Of a DNA stretch of 64,000 bases, positions 1 to 10,540 are shown in pieces. This stretch comes from Prorocentrum cordatum (lineage: Eukaryota > Sar > Dinophyceae > Prorocentrales > Prorocentraceae). The translations under genes and the position numbers were made by a program. How positions within the stretch are numbered: position 1 is the first letter of the stretch; each line of letters opens with the position of its first letter. The notes beneath the pieces were generated by a model. That model saw only the letters and a list, made by a program, of their open reading frames with translations, ran no database searches and was not told the origin of the DNA. The stretch spans positions 160,634-224,633 of the forward strand of contig CAUYUJ010018704.1 of the NCBI GenBank assembly GCA_963575745.1, given 5' to 3'.

Positions 1-1
1 T

Positions 2-130
2 ACCGGCCTCGAACGTATCCCCATCCCTAAGATTGACACGCCAAAAGGCGATGACAAGCTTAGGGATCCGCCCTCAAAAAAGAAGGGAATCCCAAAGATT
101 GGCATCGTGATGAGGAGGTGCCCAGCATAG
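2..130 (+). CDS. possible 3' end of a coding region, partial at window edge
   Basis: The frame starting at base 2 is open from the window edge for 42 codons and ends at TAG 128-130. The peptide is rich in Lys, Pro and Ile and holds a repeated motif: IPIPKID near the start and IPKIGI near the end. It is too short to assign a family, no domain is visible, and a chance open frame is possible. Nothing immediately downstream continues it. Confidence 0.2.
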   Translation, partial: TGLERIPIPKIDTPKGDDKLRDPPSKKKGIPKIGIVMRRCPA

Positions 131-139
131 GGATAGGGA

Positions 140-345
140 TGTGCTCCAGGCTGGTAAACCATCCTCACGGCTGGAGGCCCGCAGCGCGATCGGCCGGCTC
201 GAGCCGGACGCCATCGGCCCCGTCTCGCGCGCGCCCGCAGCAGGCCCCGCGGCCTCGGCCCCGCGACGTCCGCTTCGAGGGCAGGTTCGGGGTCGGGGAG
301 AGCCTCGTGCTCCACCTCCGGCTCTTCCGACCTAAGACTTTTGAT
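140..345. other. GC-rich block, possible exon, unassigned
   Basis: GC-rich stretch open in several frames. One + frame contains the natural-looking segment RDVRFEGRFGVGESLVLHLR at about 263-322. No splice sites or start can be fixed, so it is noted only as unexplained GC-rich sequence. Confidence 0.12.
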
Positions 346-590
346 GTTTGGGGGGGGCATTTTTGATGTTCGGTTTTCATTCTATGCATGCTAGTGAGCA
401 TGTTTGATAATTATGTGTTTTGATTGCTGCTTTTCCACCCCAGTTTTTGGTATTTCGTAAGCATGTCTTGGCCAGTGTTTGATTTCAACGTGTCGTCCAA
501 GCTCCCCCTTTTTGGCTTTCATTCTGTGCAGGTTTGTGAGCCTTTTTGGTATGTGTTTTGATGGCTGATTTTTGATCTCAGCCTTTGGCT
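345..590. repeat. imperfect direct repeat, about 150-bp period
   Basis: The T-rich segment at about 372-455 (TTTTCATTCTATGCATG, then TATGTGTTTTGATTGCTG) recurs at about 522-590 (TTTCATTCTGTGCAGG, then TATGTGTTTTGATGGCTG). Each copy ends in a pyrimidine run followed by CAG. No gene is visible. Confidence 0.45.
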
Positions 591-770
591 CCGGGCTGCC
601 GCCTCCGGGCCCCCCCCTCCGCCGGGCCGAGTAGCTCCCGAGGAGCCGGCCGCCTGGCCCCGTGGCGGCGGCGGCCCCTTCCGAGGAGCCCGCGTCGAAG
701 AGCAACAAAAAGTGCTCGCAGGCATAGCGAGTCGGGCCCGGCCCTCCTGCAGTTGTTCAAGCAGTGGTGA
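590..770. other. GC-rich island, unassigned
   Basis: A GC-rich block after a polypyrimidine-CAG at 576-588. One + frame ends in a Ser/Lys-rich tail (SEEPASKSNKKCSQA) at a TAG at 725-727, and another ends at TGA 768-770. Either could be a terminal exon. Neither can be supported over chance. Confidence 0.12.
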
Positions 771-774
771 AGCG

Positions 775-960
775 TCCTGGCTCGCCTGTAGCCCTACCGA
801 GCAATGTGCTAAGAACCTTTGGCGGGTCCCACGGAATGTTCTTAGAGCATTTCTGGCGGGGCCTGTCTTGTTTTATCACACCGGGCTCACGTTCTAAGAA
901 CATTGCTTTTGTTCTTAGAACTTTCTGGGGTTCTAAGAACATTTCGTGGTAGTACTGTAG
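775..960. repeat. repeat K, copy 1 (TTCTTAGAAC palindromes)
   Basis: Contains alternating GTTCTTAGAAC and GTTCTAAGAAC palindromes around a GGCCTGT...GGGCTCACG core. The same order of motifs recurs, more diverged, at 1866-2110 (GGCCTGTTCTGTTACGCGGGC, then GCTCTGAGAACACTGCTC). Confidence 0.5.
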
Positions 961-1167
961 GAATGCCGGGACGGTCGGTCCCTGTTCAAGTTGTGGAGGA
1001 CGATCACTGGAAAGGAAGCATGTTGCCAGAGACCTCCCAGAGGTCCAAAACATGTGTTACGCATGGCTTAAGCATTTAAAGCACATGTTCAAAACACTGC
1101 CTAGAACATTCTTCCGACGTCTGAAGCACATGTTGTATTCCATGATGGGACTGTTAAGGTGTCCAGT

Positions 1168-1328
1168 GTCGTGGCACCCGCAACTCTATGGGGGTAATGT
1201 TCAAAAATAATCAAAACATTATCAGGGGCTTTTTTTTTGTTATGGTATGTTTGGCCATGTGGGGATAGTTTTGGACTATATTGTATTTTTCGTCCAAAGT
1301 CCGCCTGCAGGAGGGCATGCCCGACCTA
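1168..1328. mobile_element. MITE A, copy A1 (left end degenerate)
   Basis: The right end CGTCCAAAGTCCGCCTGCAG followed by GGCATGCCCGACCTA matches the conserved right terminus of MITE A. The interior shares the TTCAAAAATAATC and TGTGGGGATAGTTTTGGAC motifs of other copies. The left inverted repeat is poorly preserved. Confidence 0.6.
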
Positions 1329-1365
1329 TCCATAGAAGGCCACGTCGAAGAACAGGTGTTCGCAC

Positions 1366-1430
1366 GAATAGGAACTCTTGGAGGTCCGCGCGGATTTCTG
1401 GGATCGGCGCTGGGTTCCACCTCCCTGGCG
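1366..1430. mobile_element. MITE E, half copy
   Basis: GGAGGTCCGCGCGGATTTCT followed by GGGATCGGCGCTGG matches one inverted arm of MITE E, seen complete at 11095-11238. The second arm is missing. Confidence 0.5.
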
Positions 1431-1479
1431 CGCGAAAGCAGCGGCGCGGGAGGCGCCGCCCGGGGGGTCTCTCCCTCGA

Positions 1480-1598
1480 GCCTCGATCGCCGGGCCGATT
1501 CGCGAATTGGCCATTTGCGGTTCGCAAGAGGGCGGCGCGGCCGTCAGTTTTGCGGGTCCAGGTCCGTCCGTGTCGGTCCCAGGCCGTTTTCACTAAAG
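1480..1598. repeat. repeat Q, copy 1
   Basis: Shares CGCGAATTGG, GGTTCGC, CGCGGCCGTC and TTTGCGGGTCCAGGTCCGTC in the same order and spacing with 22515-22625. In both places a MITE C copy is close by. Confidence 0.55.
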
Positions 1599-1599
1599 G

Positions 1600-1815
1600 T
1601 TATGATGTTCCAACCTAATTTAGCTTTGACCACCAGAAATAATTTCGAGCGCCAGAACAGTATCCCAAAACTCTAGGATTCTCACATGTCGGGCCCTGGG
1701 AGACACTCGTGCGACACTGTCTCGACACTCTTTCGACACCCTTTCGACACTTTCCCTGGTGCTCGAAATTATGTCTTTGGATGTGGTCCGTAAGTACGAT
1801 GAGAGCAACATAAAC
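1600..1815. mobile_element. MITE C, copy 1 (about 216 bp, long degenerate inverted ends)
   Basis: The left end TATGATGTTCCAACCTAATT, running on to AGAAATAATTTCGAGCGCCAG, is the degenerate reverse complement of the right end (GGTGCTCGAAATTATG ... GAGCAACATAAAC). The interior holds spaced CGACAC repeats. A second copy lies at 22195-22416. No coding capacity. Confidence 0.65.
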
Positions 1816-1865
1816 TAAAGGGTGGCTCATTAGAGGGAGGTTCGTCCACCGCCGATAAAAAGGCC

Positions 1866-2110
1866 CACCAGAGCATGCTCTGAGAGCATTCGCTGTTTGC
1901 TGTCTGCACGGCATGCTCTCGGGGCATGTGTGGCCGAGGCTGGCCTGTTCTGTTACGCGGGCGCCGCGCTCTGAGAACACTGCTCGCGCTCGTAAGACCG
2001 TCTTTGGTTCTACGAGCGGTTCTTTTGGTTCTAAGAGGGCGCGACCGATCGATCGATCGATCGTTCTAAGAGGGCGCGATCGATCGATCGTATGACAGTC
2101 TGTTGGTTCT
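1866..2110. repeat. repeat K, copy 2, with GATC runs
   Basis: Diverged copy of 775-960, with GCTCTGAGAACACTG and repeated GGTTCTAAGAGGGCGCGA. It also holds GATCGATCGATCGATC tracts at about 2047-2063 and 2079-2091. Confidence 0.45.
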
Positions 2111-2286
2111 GAGAGCGGCTCGCCTGTCCGCCGCCGCTCGATCCCCACGAGGGCGCGAGGCAGGCGGGCGCGGCCGTGGCTCCTCGGCGGGCGTGCCAGT
2201 GCGGCTTCCGCGGCCGCCGCGGGAGGACCTCTTCGCGTTCCGCTTCGGCTGCGTCGCGTGCTGGAGCTTCGACAGGCCGGACAGGA

Positions 2287-2492
2287 TTGAGAAGGCGAAA
2301 GCCCACCCCCACCCCCAGTCCCGACCCCATTTCCGAACCCGCGATCCAGGGGGTCGGGATTGGGGGTGGGGGTGGTCTTTCGGGGTCCAGGAATGGAGAA
2401 AACCCACCCCCAACCCCAGTCCCGACCCCTTGAATCGCAGGCTCGGCGATGGGCGTCGGGACTAGGGGTGGGGTGGGTTTCCGCCTTCTCAA
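2287..2492. mobile_element. foldback element L
   Basis: The left arm TTGAGAAGGCGAAAGCCCAC, followed by CCCCACCCCCAGTCCCGACC, is inverted at the right as GTCGGGACTAGGGGTGGGG and GGGTTTCCGCCTTCTCAA. Internal copies of the C-rich block repeat the fold. It directly abuts a GGA microsatellite. No ORF. Confidence 0.65.
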
Positions 2493-2546
2493 GGATGAGG
2501 AGGAGGAGGAGGAGGAGGAGGAGGAGGAGGAGGAGGAGGAGGACGA
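2493..2546 (+). repeat. (GGA)n microsatellite
   Basis: About 16 uninterrupted GAG/GGA triplets next to the right arm of foldback L. Confidence 0.9.
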
Positions 2547-3650
2547 CGAGGAAGATTATCGCATGAGATGTCTCACCTCAACTTCCCGCGGTCTCCCTCC
2601 GCCCCCCCCCCTAAAAAAAGACGGTCTGCTCAGAAAGGATGGGAGTCTGGGATATATCGCGGGGGGGCAATTCGGGCGCATGCCCGTCGAGGATGTATGA
2701 TCTCGTCGCATACCTCCGAGTTGGGCCACAACCGCATTGCCGAGTCGACAGTCCCATAGAGTTGGGGATCGGGGCTGCCAGACCCCACGTTCGAGGAGGA
2801 CGGGAATTCATGATGTGCCCCCCTGCGAAGCGTGGCCCCGACGAGCCAGAGTCTCGGGGAAGTCCTCATACTTCGAGGCGTAGGGGATGCGTTCCTGGAG
2901 GTTCCTTGTTCTCGCTGCTGGACGCGGCTCGGGAAGGCCTGGGAATAGATGCTTAAGCAATGCGTCGGCGACCCTCGCGTTGTCCAGAATGTAACGGGCG
3001 CAATCTTGTTCGCAATGTTCGGCCTATGGGCCTCGATGATGCATTGGGGCTGCCACAGGTCGGTTCGGGGCGGGGAAGCTGGTCTTCGGTGAAGCCCAGG
3101 GGGGCGTCGGCCACGGCAAGTGGAGAAGGATCATCCAGATTTGTGGCGGATTGATGTTTTCAATCCCGATTGGTTGTCGAGTGTGCCTTCCGAAATCTGT
3201 AATTATCCAAGAGGGGTGTTGCCGGGCCCTGGGTTGCTGTATGGACCCATGCGAAGCAACTGCTGTGGGACCCGTGGATACACAGGAAGGCTTAGGATGC
3301 GCAGGAGGACTGTTAGCCTTGCCCTACGTCAAGCGTCAAGACTCTATAATCTATAGGAACGACTGACCAAAACGCAGTCTGCGTTCAACGCCTTGTTTGT
3401 CATGTTTATACATGTTTATTTCGACCGACGCGTAGAATCGTGGGCCTTCTTGTCATTACCACCACTGCAGACCAGGGCATTCTGAGCTATAGTTTGCTTT
3501 GCTATGCGCGGAATGCGTATCGCGCGCTGCAATGGTTGCAATCAATTTGAAAACACAACCCCGCACAGCAATACTGCTGCGAAGAGCACGGCAAAGCAAA
3601 CGTTTGCCCACCATCCGTTCAAACCAGAGTTCGGACATTTTTCACGCGGT
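2547..3650. other. no identifiable gene
   Basis: Short overlapping ORFs in all frames. Two + frame peptides (about 2568-2759 and 2639-2956) look more natural than random, and KKRRSAQKGWESGIYRGG faintly recalls copia-type polyprotein C-termini. Frames shift repeatedly and no motif is decisive. Nothing else is recognised. Confidence 0.15.
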
Positions 3651-3654
3651 TTGT

Positions 3655-4080
3655 CAATTTACCAACCTTCCATCCACGTTTTCTTGCTCCCTTTCCTCCT
3701 CTTCCTTCTCCTCCTCCACCTCCTCCACCTTGTTAATAGTTTCCCCTTCGTTCTCCTTGTCTTCGGCGCTCCGAAACCACTTCGCAAGCAAAAGCGAATT
3801 GACCCGACGGGGGAACTCCACTTGGCCGCCTTTCATCACCGTATCATCCTATCGTCCTTCGCGTTTTGGCGGTGACGCCAGAGCTCCAAGCCATTTTTTC
3901 ATTTTCCCCCCCCCGTCCCACGCGAGCTTCCCTTGAAACCAGAGCTCCAGGCAGCTGTCACCCAGTTTCATGCTCATCCTCCCTCCTCGTCCTCCGACTT
4001 TCTCCCCATCCTCCCTCTCCCCGTCCTCCTCTTGCTCCTGCTCCTTCTCTTCGTCCTCACCCTCCTCCTCCTCGTCCTCC
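3655..4080. repeat. CTC-rich polypyrimidine region
   Basis: Degenerate CTCCTC and CTTCC runs on the + strand, leading into the trinucleotide array. Open frames here are low-complexity only. Confidence 0.7.
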
Positions 4081-4087
4081 TCCTCCG

Positions 4088-4140
<53 letters not shown>

Positions 4141-4864
4141 ACACCATCAAACTCGTCAGTGGATGACTACGGACACACGGTCTTTAGTTCGCATGTCAAA
4201 ATATTGATTGTATTACCGTTGTCATTTCATCATTTCCACGGGCCCGTTGGGAACACGTCATCATCGTCATCGTCAGCATCATCATCATCATCATCATCAT
4301 CAATTTTATCATAATCATCATCATCAGCATCATCACCATCACCGTAATCATCATCACCATCTTCATCATCGTCATAAGCATCGTCATCATCATGATCAGC
4401 ATCATCGTCAGCATCGTCATCATAACTATCAGCACTATCATCATTAACAACTTCCTCTTCCTCCTCATCACCATCATCATAACCACCATCGTCATCATCG
4501 TCAGCATCACCATATTCAGCATCATCATCACAACCATCAGCAGTATCATCATCATTATCACCAGCATCAGTGTCGCCAGTGTCGCCATCATCATCAGACT
4601 CCGCATCAACAACGTCAGCATCAGCATCATCATCATCACCACCACCATCATCATCATCATCATCATCATTATCATCATCATCATCATCGCCATCATCATC
4701 ATCATCAGCATCGTCATCACTATCATCATTATCAGCATCGTCATCGTCATCATCATCATCATCATCATCACCATCACCATCACCATCACCATCACTATCA
4801 TCAGCACCATCAGCATCATCATCATCATCATCGTCAGCATCATCAGCATCCGCATCAGCATCAC

Positions 4865-4896
<32 letters not shown>

Positions 4897-4912
4897 CCAT
4901 CAGCATCTCCGT
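4081..4912. repeat. long ATC/CAT trinucleotide array (about 0.83 kb)
   Basis: Near-continuous CAT/ATC/TCA triplets, interrupted at about 4141-4255 and punctuated by GTC, AGC and CAC variants. The array stays open in several frames on both strands as poly-Asp, poly-Met, poly-Ile or poly-Ser; none of these is a gene. Confidence 0.95.
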
Positions 4913-4959
4913 CCGAACCCTCTGTTTCTTTGCGAGGCGTCGCCACCCCGCCATCAGAG

Positions 4960-5500
4960 ATGCGGAGGACAACGCCTCTTGGTCGCCTTGGGATTCCCCG
5001 GGGGGGCTCATGGGAGCCTCTTCGGGGCCTCTCTCGGGCTCCCGTGGGCTCTTCGGAGGAGTTCTTGGGGCACGGCGGTCGCCCTGGGGGCCTCCCTTGG
5101 GGCCGTTCTGGTGCCCCACCTGGGGCGTTTAGGGGCCCGTCTCGGGGCCCTCACGGCTGCCTTTTGGGCGATCGTTGGGTCCTCTTGGGCCGATTGGTGG
5201 CCCTCTTGGCGGCCTCATGGGGGCCTCTTGGAACCATACCTGACGCCTCTTGGGCCCTCGCTGGCGACCGGAAACCCACACAGGCGAGAACCTCGAACAA
5301 GTCTGTCAGCACGTGGGAGCTATCAATGGTTGTGGCTTCCTCGGGCTCTCGTGGAGGGCCTCTCGGGTCCCTCTTGGGCCGTCTTGAAAGCCTCTCGGGA
5401 GTTCTTGGATCCGTCTTCGGAGCCTTCTGGTGTCTTGGAAGTCATCTTGGAGGACATCTTGGCCGTGTGGAGGCCGCAAAGTTCGCCAGAAGACACATTC
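4960..5500. repeat. degenerate CCTCTTGGG-type minisatellite
   Basis: Loose repeats of GGGGCCTCTTGGG, GGCCTCTCGGG and CTCTTGGGCC spaced about 25-40 bp. The frames across it are open and repetitive. No domain seen. Confidence 0.4.
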
Positions 5501-5595
5501 AGGGGGCGGCCCTAGAAACCACATCTCAAGAGCAGCTGGCACACATCCCGTTACCCTACACTATTTTCTAACATCTTGTTTTACATCTTTACATT

Positions 5596-6478
5596 ATGCC
5601 GGCGAGCTCTCGACAGCCAGGCACCCCAGCGCGTGGAGTGTTGCAGGTGGCGTCAACGGGTGCAGCTGCATCTGCATCGCTTGTGCCGACCACGCCGATC
5701 CCTCTGGATAAGAAGGCTCGCTTGTCCTGCACGCTGCACGAGATGGACGGTGTCACGGACCACGTTTGAGCAGCGGCAGTGCCCAGGCCTGGCGCAGAGG
5801 CAGCATAGATGAGGCGGCCAGGGATTTTTCAGAGAGAGTGTCACAAACAAGCCGATTGCACAATTGTTTGCCATGAATTGAAACCTCTTATCTCTGACGT
5901 TCGTTCTTTACAAGATGACGTCGCTCGCATCGAGACGAATTTCGTCATTCCCAGTTCCGAGGTAGACGCTCGATTCGGTGCCGTGGAGTCGGACATGCAG
6001 GCCCACGAAGTCCAAATGAAGGAGTTGCATTCCGCTTTGATCGACAGGCGTCTCGCGTGCAATCTCGGTGTCGGGATCGATGAAGCCCGACAGCTACAAC
6101 GATATCGATGCTGAGCTCATCGCAAAGGTTGCAAAGCTTGAAGCCCAGCTTAGGAAAATGAGCCAGACTTCGTGTACAGTCCTTTTCGGTGGCCTCGGCG
6201 GTCAGTGGAGCGAGGCTCATGTTTGCAAATGGCTGTGCAACACGCTTTCCCTGGATGGGGGGCCCCTCCCAGGAGCAGTGCACGCAAAAGGCGTATTCGT
6301 TGATGTATTGTTTGCGCAGTTCCCCACGGACGCAGACAGGGACAGGGCGATCCAAAGGATACGGGACAGCGGCCATGAATGGAACGGCACTCGCGCGTGG
6401 GCTAAAAGCGACCGTCTCTTGGAGGAGAGTCTGCCAGAGTCGTTCGCGTTTTCCGTAAATAAGGTCCTCGTAGAGTGA
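5596..6478 (+). pseudogene. LINE N-terminal region: coiled coil and RRM-like domain
   Basis: ATG 5596 opens a frame (MPASSRQPGTPARG...) that hits TGA at about 5767. The same style of sequence continues after it. A heptad-like segment (DDVARIETNFVIPSSEVDAR, then a Met/Gln/Glu-rich stretch) lies at about 5910-6050. The frame at 6068-6478 encodes TVLFGGLGGQWSEAHVCKWL and, later, FAQFPTDADRDRAIQRIRDS, which read as beta1 and beta3/alpha2 of an RRM-like fold. In this LINE type, as I recall it from dinoflagellates, such a module precedes the endonuclease and presumably binds the element RNA. Broken by stops and frameshifts. Confidence 0.6.
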
Positions 6479-7157
6479 GGGTTGCCGACATCTGCTTTAC
6501 ACGTGGACCCTGACAGTTCCGTCCTCTACCTCGGCACGGACAATGTGTTGTCGTCCCGCGTCTCTTGGGACAAGTTCGAGGTCGATTTCGGGGACGGCTG
6601 GAAAGAGTATTTGCGCGCCCCGGAGTTGGTTCAGGAGAAGGTCGCAAAATAAGGCCCAATCAATGAAGAAGGGGAAGGGAAAGGGGCAGGAGAAAGGCAA
6701 GAGCAAATCCAAGGCATCCTCCTGGGGGACAGCCTTGGAACAGCAGTGGTCGCGAGACGGCGCATATTTCATGAACATGAAGGGAGATGGTAACGAAGTT
6801 GACAACAATTGCATGTTCGAGCTGTTGTTGAAGAGCGCTCGTGTACATACTCATGACAGGCAAGTTGGCTTGTGAGCAGAATTTGACGATGTCTCATGTT
6901 TTTTGGGTGCTGGACTGAAGCGAGGGCGCAGGCAGCGGACCACGAGTTGGTCGGAGGACACCGGTTTATTTCCCACCTTGCTGAGGACAAGTGCGCATGT
7001 GTAGCCGTGCTTGTACTCAGCAAGTGGATTGCCGAAGTTTGCCGTGGATTGCCGAATGTTCGGGGGCAGGGTGCTTGCCGTTGACATGAACATCGGGGTT
7101 CAGAAGCTGACGGTTCTGAGCGTGTACCAGCCGCGCCCTTGACATCCACAATCCATT

Positions 7158-7454
7158 TTTTTGGAATGCTATTTTCAGATGGCTTCCGAAGCGCGCATGG
7201 CGAGACGGCGCCACAGGATATTCATCGTGGGCGGAGGTTTCAACGCGCGAGCTTCTATTGGACATGAGAGTGGCCTGCTCAGCAGTTTCTTGTTTGAACA
7301 CAAGTTGATTGCAGGAAACAACGATTATCTTTACGAGTTGAGGGGTGTTCAATGGACGTTTTGTTCCTGTCTTGAATTGAAACGGCGAATCGATGTTGTG
7401 CTACTTGGCGCTAGCATGTGTCGTCTGGTTGACGATGTCCTACCCTGGATTTGA
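7158..7454 (+). pseudogene. LINE EEP endonuclease fragment
   Basis: The frame at 7161-7454 contains IFIVGGGFNARASIG, equivalent to the GDFN(A) motif of exonuclease-endonuclease-phosphatase domains but with the catalytic Asp replaced by Gly. About 50 residues on comes KRRIDVVLLGAS, matching the (Q/R)IDY(I/V) motif. N-terminal endonuclease motifs before 7158 are scrambled. The domain would nick target DNA in an active LINE. The Asp-to-Gly change and frame breaks mean it cannot work here. Confidence 0.65.
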
Positions 7455-7572
7455 TTACCGAGCTGCGAGAGCCAGCGCGTGATTTCCGGATCTGCCTCCG
7501 AAGCATCACGCCCGCAATTGCCAGAAGAAGCGGCAGGCTTCAGCTCCGGACCCCAATGGTGTTGACGTCAAA

Positions 7573-7773
7573 TTGCCGGGGTCCGTGAACGCTCATTTGG
7601 CCCCATATGTTTGCAATGCGCTTCGTGACATCAAACGCGTTTTGACGGCGGCGACAGTAGCTTGCGCGCGCGAAGAATCGCGCAAAGCGAAGGCCAAGCC
7701 CTGGGAAAGCGAGGCGCTCCAGGCACTACGACATCAACGACGTAGATGGAAGGACCTGGCCGAGCTTTGTTAA
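7573..7773 (+). pseudogene. LINE linker between endonuclease and RT
   Basis: Open segment beginning MPGSVNAHLAPYVCNAL and ending in a Lys/Arg-rich helix (QALRHQRRRWKDLAEL). Its position and composition fit the spacer before the RT fingers in LINE ORF2. It ends at a stop, and about 0.45 kb of scrambled sequence follows. Confidence 0.45.
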
Positions 7774-8199
7774 CTATCAAGGTTGACCAGCTGGAGAAAT
7801 CGGTAACACTTCTGACAGCATTGTGAGCCGCGTGTTGTGAAGATTTTACACGCGTTCAAGGGCTTGGAGAATCTGCCAGCGATCCATATGCACCCTGTCA
7901 GGCCGAAGGTGCGCTGCCCGATCGACAATGGGGATTTAAGGCGCTCTTGGAGCCAAGTTTCAAACGTGGATCTGCCGGAGGAGAGGCGGGAGTGGACCGA
8001 CGATGTGCAACGGAGGCCCGTTTGACATCCCATGGTTTCCCATGTGCGAAATGCGTTTCGTGCTCCCGAGAATGCGCCCAGGCAGATGCTCAGATTCAGC
8101 CAGGGCCATTATGGGAATGTTTCTGCTGCGGGGGCGGCCTGCTTCAAGCTGCGCTGGGGCGTTTGAATTCTAGGTTGCACGCTGGCGCCCTTCGTCCAA

Positions 8200-9584
8200 T
8201 CCAGACCGGCAGAAGATTCTTTTCGCCGTGCTTCCACAGGGCGGCAGCATGCGTGAGGTCAAGAATTGGCGGCCCCATAGTGGTTCTGCGCATGACTTAC
8301 AACATGTTCGCGCACGTGCTCTTCCAGCGTCTTCAGCCAAAACCCGAGAAATCGCAGCGCTCAGACCAATGCGGCTTTCTGCCGGGAGACTCAGCTAATG
8401 GCGCCATCATTGTTCTGGAGGAGCTACGTTGCACATCTTGCGAGTGGGGGCAGTCCCTGTGGGTTGTCAGTCTCGACTTGACCTAGGCCTTCGACCGCAT
8501 TGAGCATTGAGCAAGGCGCCCCGGCTGAACGCGCCCGGCTTTTGCCGGGCACCTGCCGCAACCAGCGCGCGGGCGTCAACGGCGGCGGGCTGTTTGAGAT
8601 CACCCTGGGCGTCGAACAGGGAGACGTGCTGTCGTCGCCTTTGTTCAACAGTGGTTTAGAGCGCGCCGCGAGGCGTTTCGTGGGCCGATATCGCGGGAAT
8701 GGCATTGACGTTGGGGGGCCAGAGCGATTGACGAACAGACGGCGCGCAGATGATCTGCCGCTGTAGGCCACGACTGTTGGCGACGCAACGTTTATGCTGG
8801 AAGTTCCATGCGAAGAGCTGTCGAGAGACGGGTCGGCACTGAATGTAAGCAAAACCAAGGTGTTCACGAATGACCCTGGGTATTCCATGGCCGCGGATGT
8901 CCTGGCGGCGCCTTCGGCGAGCAGAGTTTACGGGCGACGCTTGACGCAGACGTGCACAAACATCTCGGGCGAAAGCTGTCTGGGAACATGCTGCGTATAT
9001 CGAACATCGACGCCGTCTATCGCGTGGAGTGCGCGCGGGCCAAGTGCCGCGCCAAATGGGCGGTTTGGACCCACGAGAATTTGTTTGTCAAATTGCGTCT
9101 TCGCGTTTGCGACAGCGCGGCCTCGCCTGCAGCCGCGCGCGGTTTGGCAAAGCACGCGCTGATTCAGCAGCGACGCATTCAGATTGTTGCTGCGAGATCA
9201 GCCATGTTGCGCAAAGCCGGCGGCATCTGGAAACGGCCAGATGAAGATTGGGAAGACGCCAGCAGACGGTGCCAACATCGTCTCCAGAGCGCGCTGTCGC
9301 AGCGCCCCGTTTCCGTTTGGTTGCCAATCTTGACAGGCTGCAATGACGCCTCGTTCACGGGACCTTTCAAGTCGATTTAGCGCGTCCGAAGGCGGTGCTG
9401 AAACATGCCCCATCTCTCAGGCAAGCGGCCCCCGGGGCGCCCGAGGACAAGTTGGACAGATAACGTGAACAAGTATCTGAGTAGCAAGCGCGCCACGCCG
9501 CCTTCATATGTATTTCATGGCACACGGGTGTTCGACGCAGCAGCTTTCGATGGCGATTTGGTAGACTGCATGACCTCGCAGTAG
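8200..9584 (+). pseudogene. LINE reverse transcriptase and C-terminal region
   Basis: The frame ending at 8486 carries an RT block (IVVLRMTYNMFAHVLFQRLQ, then SDQCGFLPGDSANGAI) and stops just before motif A; SLDLT, stop, AFDRIEH is clearly a broken SLDLTKAFD-type motif. The frame at 8500-8766 carries motif B (GVEQGDVLSSPLFNSGLE) and motif C (RRADDLPL, from YADD). 8794-8930 holds the thumb-like ALNVSKTKVF, and 8952-9380 holds HKHLGRKLSGNML and a helical C-terminal region. 9430-9584 encodes RTSWTDNVNKYL and ends at TAG. At least four frame changes make it a clear pseudogene. Confidence 0.8.
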
Positions 9585-9859
9585 CCTGCCTGCAATTTTC
9601 ATGTCTCAGAGAGGCGAGTTTGATTGCTCGTTTTCCTTCGCCGTCTCCATTTGTCGGGCGCGCGCGGCCTCCACCCGCGATCGGACCTGCGCTGCGCCTA
9701 GAAGACACAAGATAGTGCCGGGCAACCGGCGAGCATTCTAACATACCCATTCTGCGCAGGCGCGGTGGCCGATTGCGCGAGCGTGTCCTCCGCGGCTTAC
9801 TGCAGACTTGCAAGGTTTGCGCCGCGTCGGACCCGTCTCGTGCGCCAAAAAATCAAAGA

Positions 9860-10540
9860 GGGACCGACGTCCGCACAACAAATAGGGCACCGCGGCCTAC
9901 GGTGGGAAGCCTGGAAGACCTGAAGCAGTTAGTTGGTGTGTACTTGGACGGGTCGGGTGGCCATCCGTTGCGACGTTGCTTTCGCCCCTCAGGAGGCGGC
10001 GCGCGAAAGTGCTTACATTGTTTTAAGGACGACCGCGCTCGAAGCACTCGGCGCAGGAACATCTCGGCACCACGTCCGAACATCACCCGGTCTCGGGCAG
10101 AAGTGGAAGAGCACGAGGGATGCCATTGCAAAGCGGAAGAAACAGGATGGAAACGTGGGTTCCGCACGGGGCCGGCGCTCCCAAGCGGACAAAGGCGGAT
10201 GAGCATTCCGCAGTTGGCCAGAGCACGAAGGCACCGTGAACATGGTCGGATGAGACTTGGCGTTCCGCGTAATTTTGCCAAGAAGAGACGCTGCTTGATG
10301 GACACAGCAGTTTGTTTTCGTTTCTGGGCAGGCGCCTCAGAAGAGTTTGGGGACATTGGTTGCCAAACTGTTGTGCGATATGTGTCCCGCCCGACAGAGT
10401 GCATAGTTGAACTACAGACGGGAGGGGAGGTTGCTCGAGTTGAATTCATTGATATAGAATGTGTGTCCAAGAGTTTGACTTTATCCAGTATTGATGTTGT
10501 CGACTGGGCGTCTATATGTGACACCTTATCGCTCGTATGA
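9860..10540 (+). pseudogene. possible RNase H-like LINE remnant
   Basis: GVYLDGSGGHPLRRC at about 9940-9984 resembles the first catalytic strand of an RNase H domain (xxDGSGG). A frameshift near 9980 leads to AFAPQEAARESAYIVL in another frame, plausibly the helix carrying the second acidic residue. Later motifs are not recognisable, and a frame open to 10540 has no known domain. It could be a second LINE fragment or the tail of the dead LINE upstream. Confidence 0.25.

Larger units (their letters stand above)
5596..9584 (+). mobile_element. decayed LINE (non-LTR retrotransposon)
   Basis: Ordered remains of one LINE: Ala/Ser-rich start, coiled coil, RRM-like domain, EEP endonuclease, linker, reverse transcriptase and C-terminal region. 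They are scattered over all three + frames with many in-frame stops, so the element is dead. No RNase H domain is found before the last recognised stop at 9582-9584. Its C-terminus (GRPRTSWTDNVNKYL motif) differs from that of the LINE at 52.7-58.5 kb, so the two represent separate lineages. Exact termini and target-site duplications were not identified. Confidence 0.85.

Noticed and set aside
2560-2960. Copia-type retrotransposon fragment
   Set aside because: The resemblance (KGWESGIYRGG) is a single short string, and no RT, integrase or LTR was found nearby.
4196-5119. Long minus and plus ORFs of poly-Met, poly-Asp, poly-Ile or poly-Ser
   Set aside because: They translate the ATC/CAT trinucleotide array in different frames and have no non-repetitive coding core.
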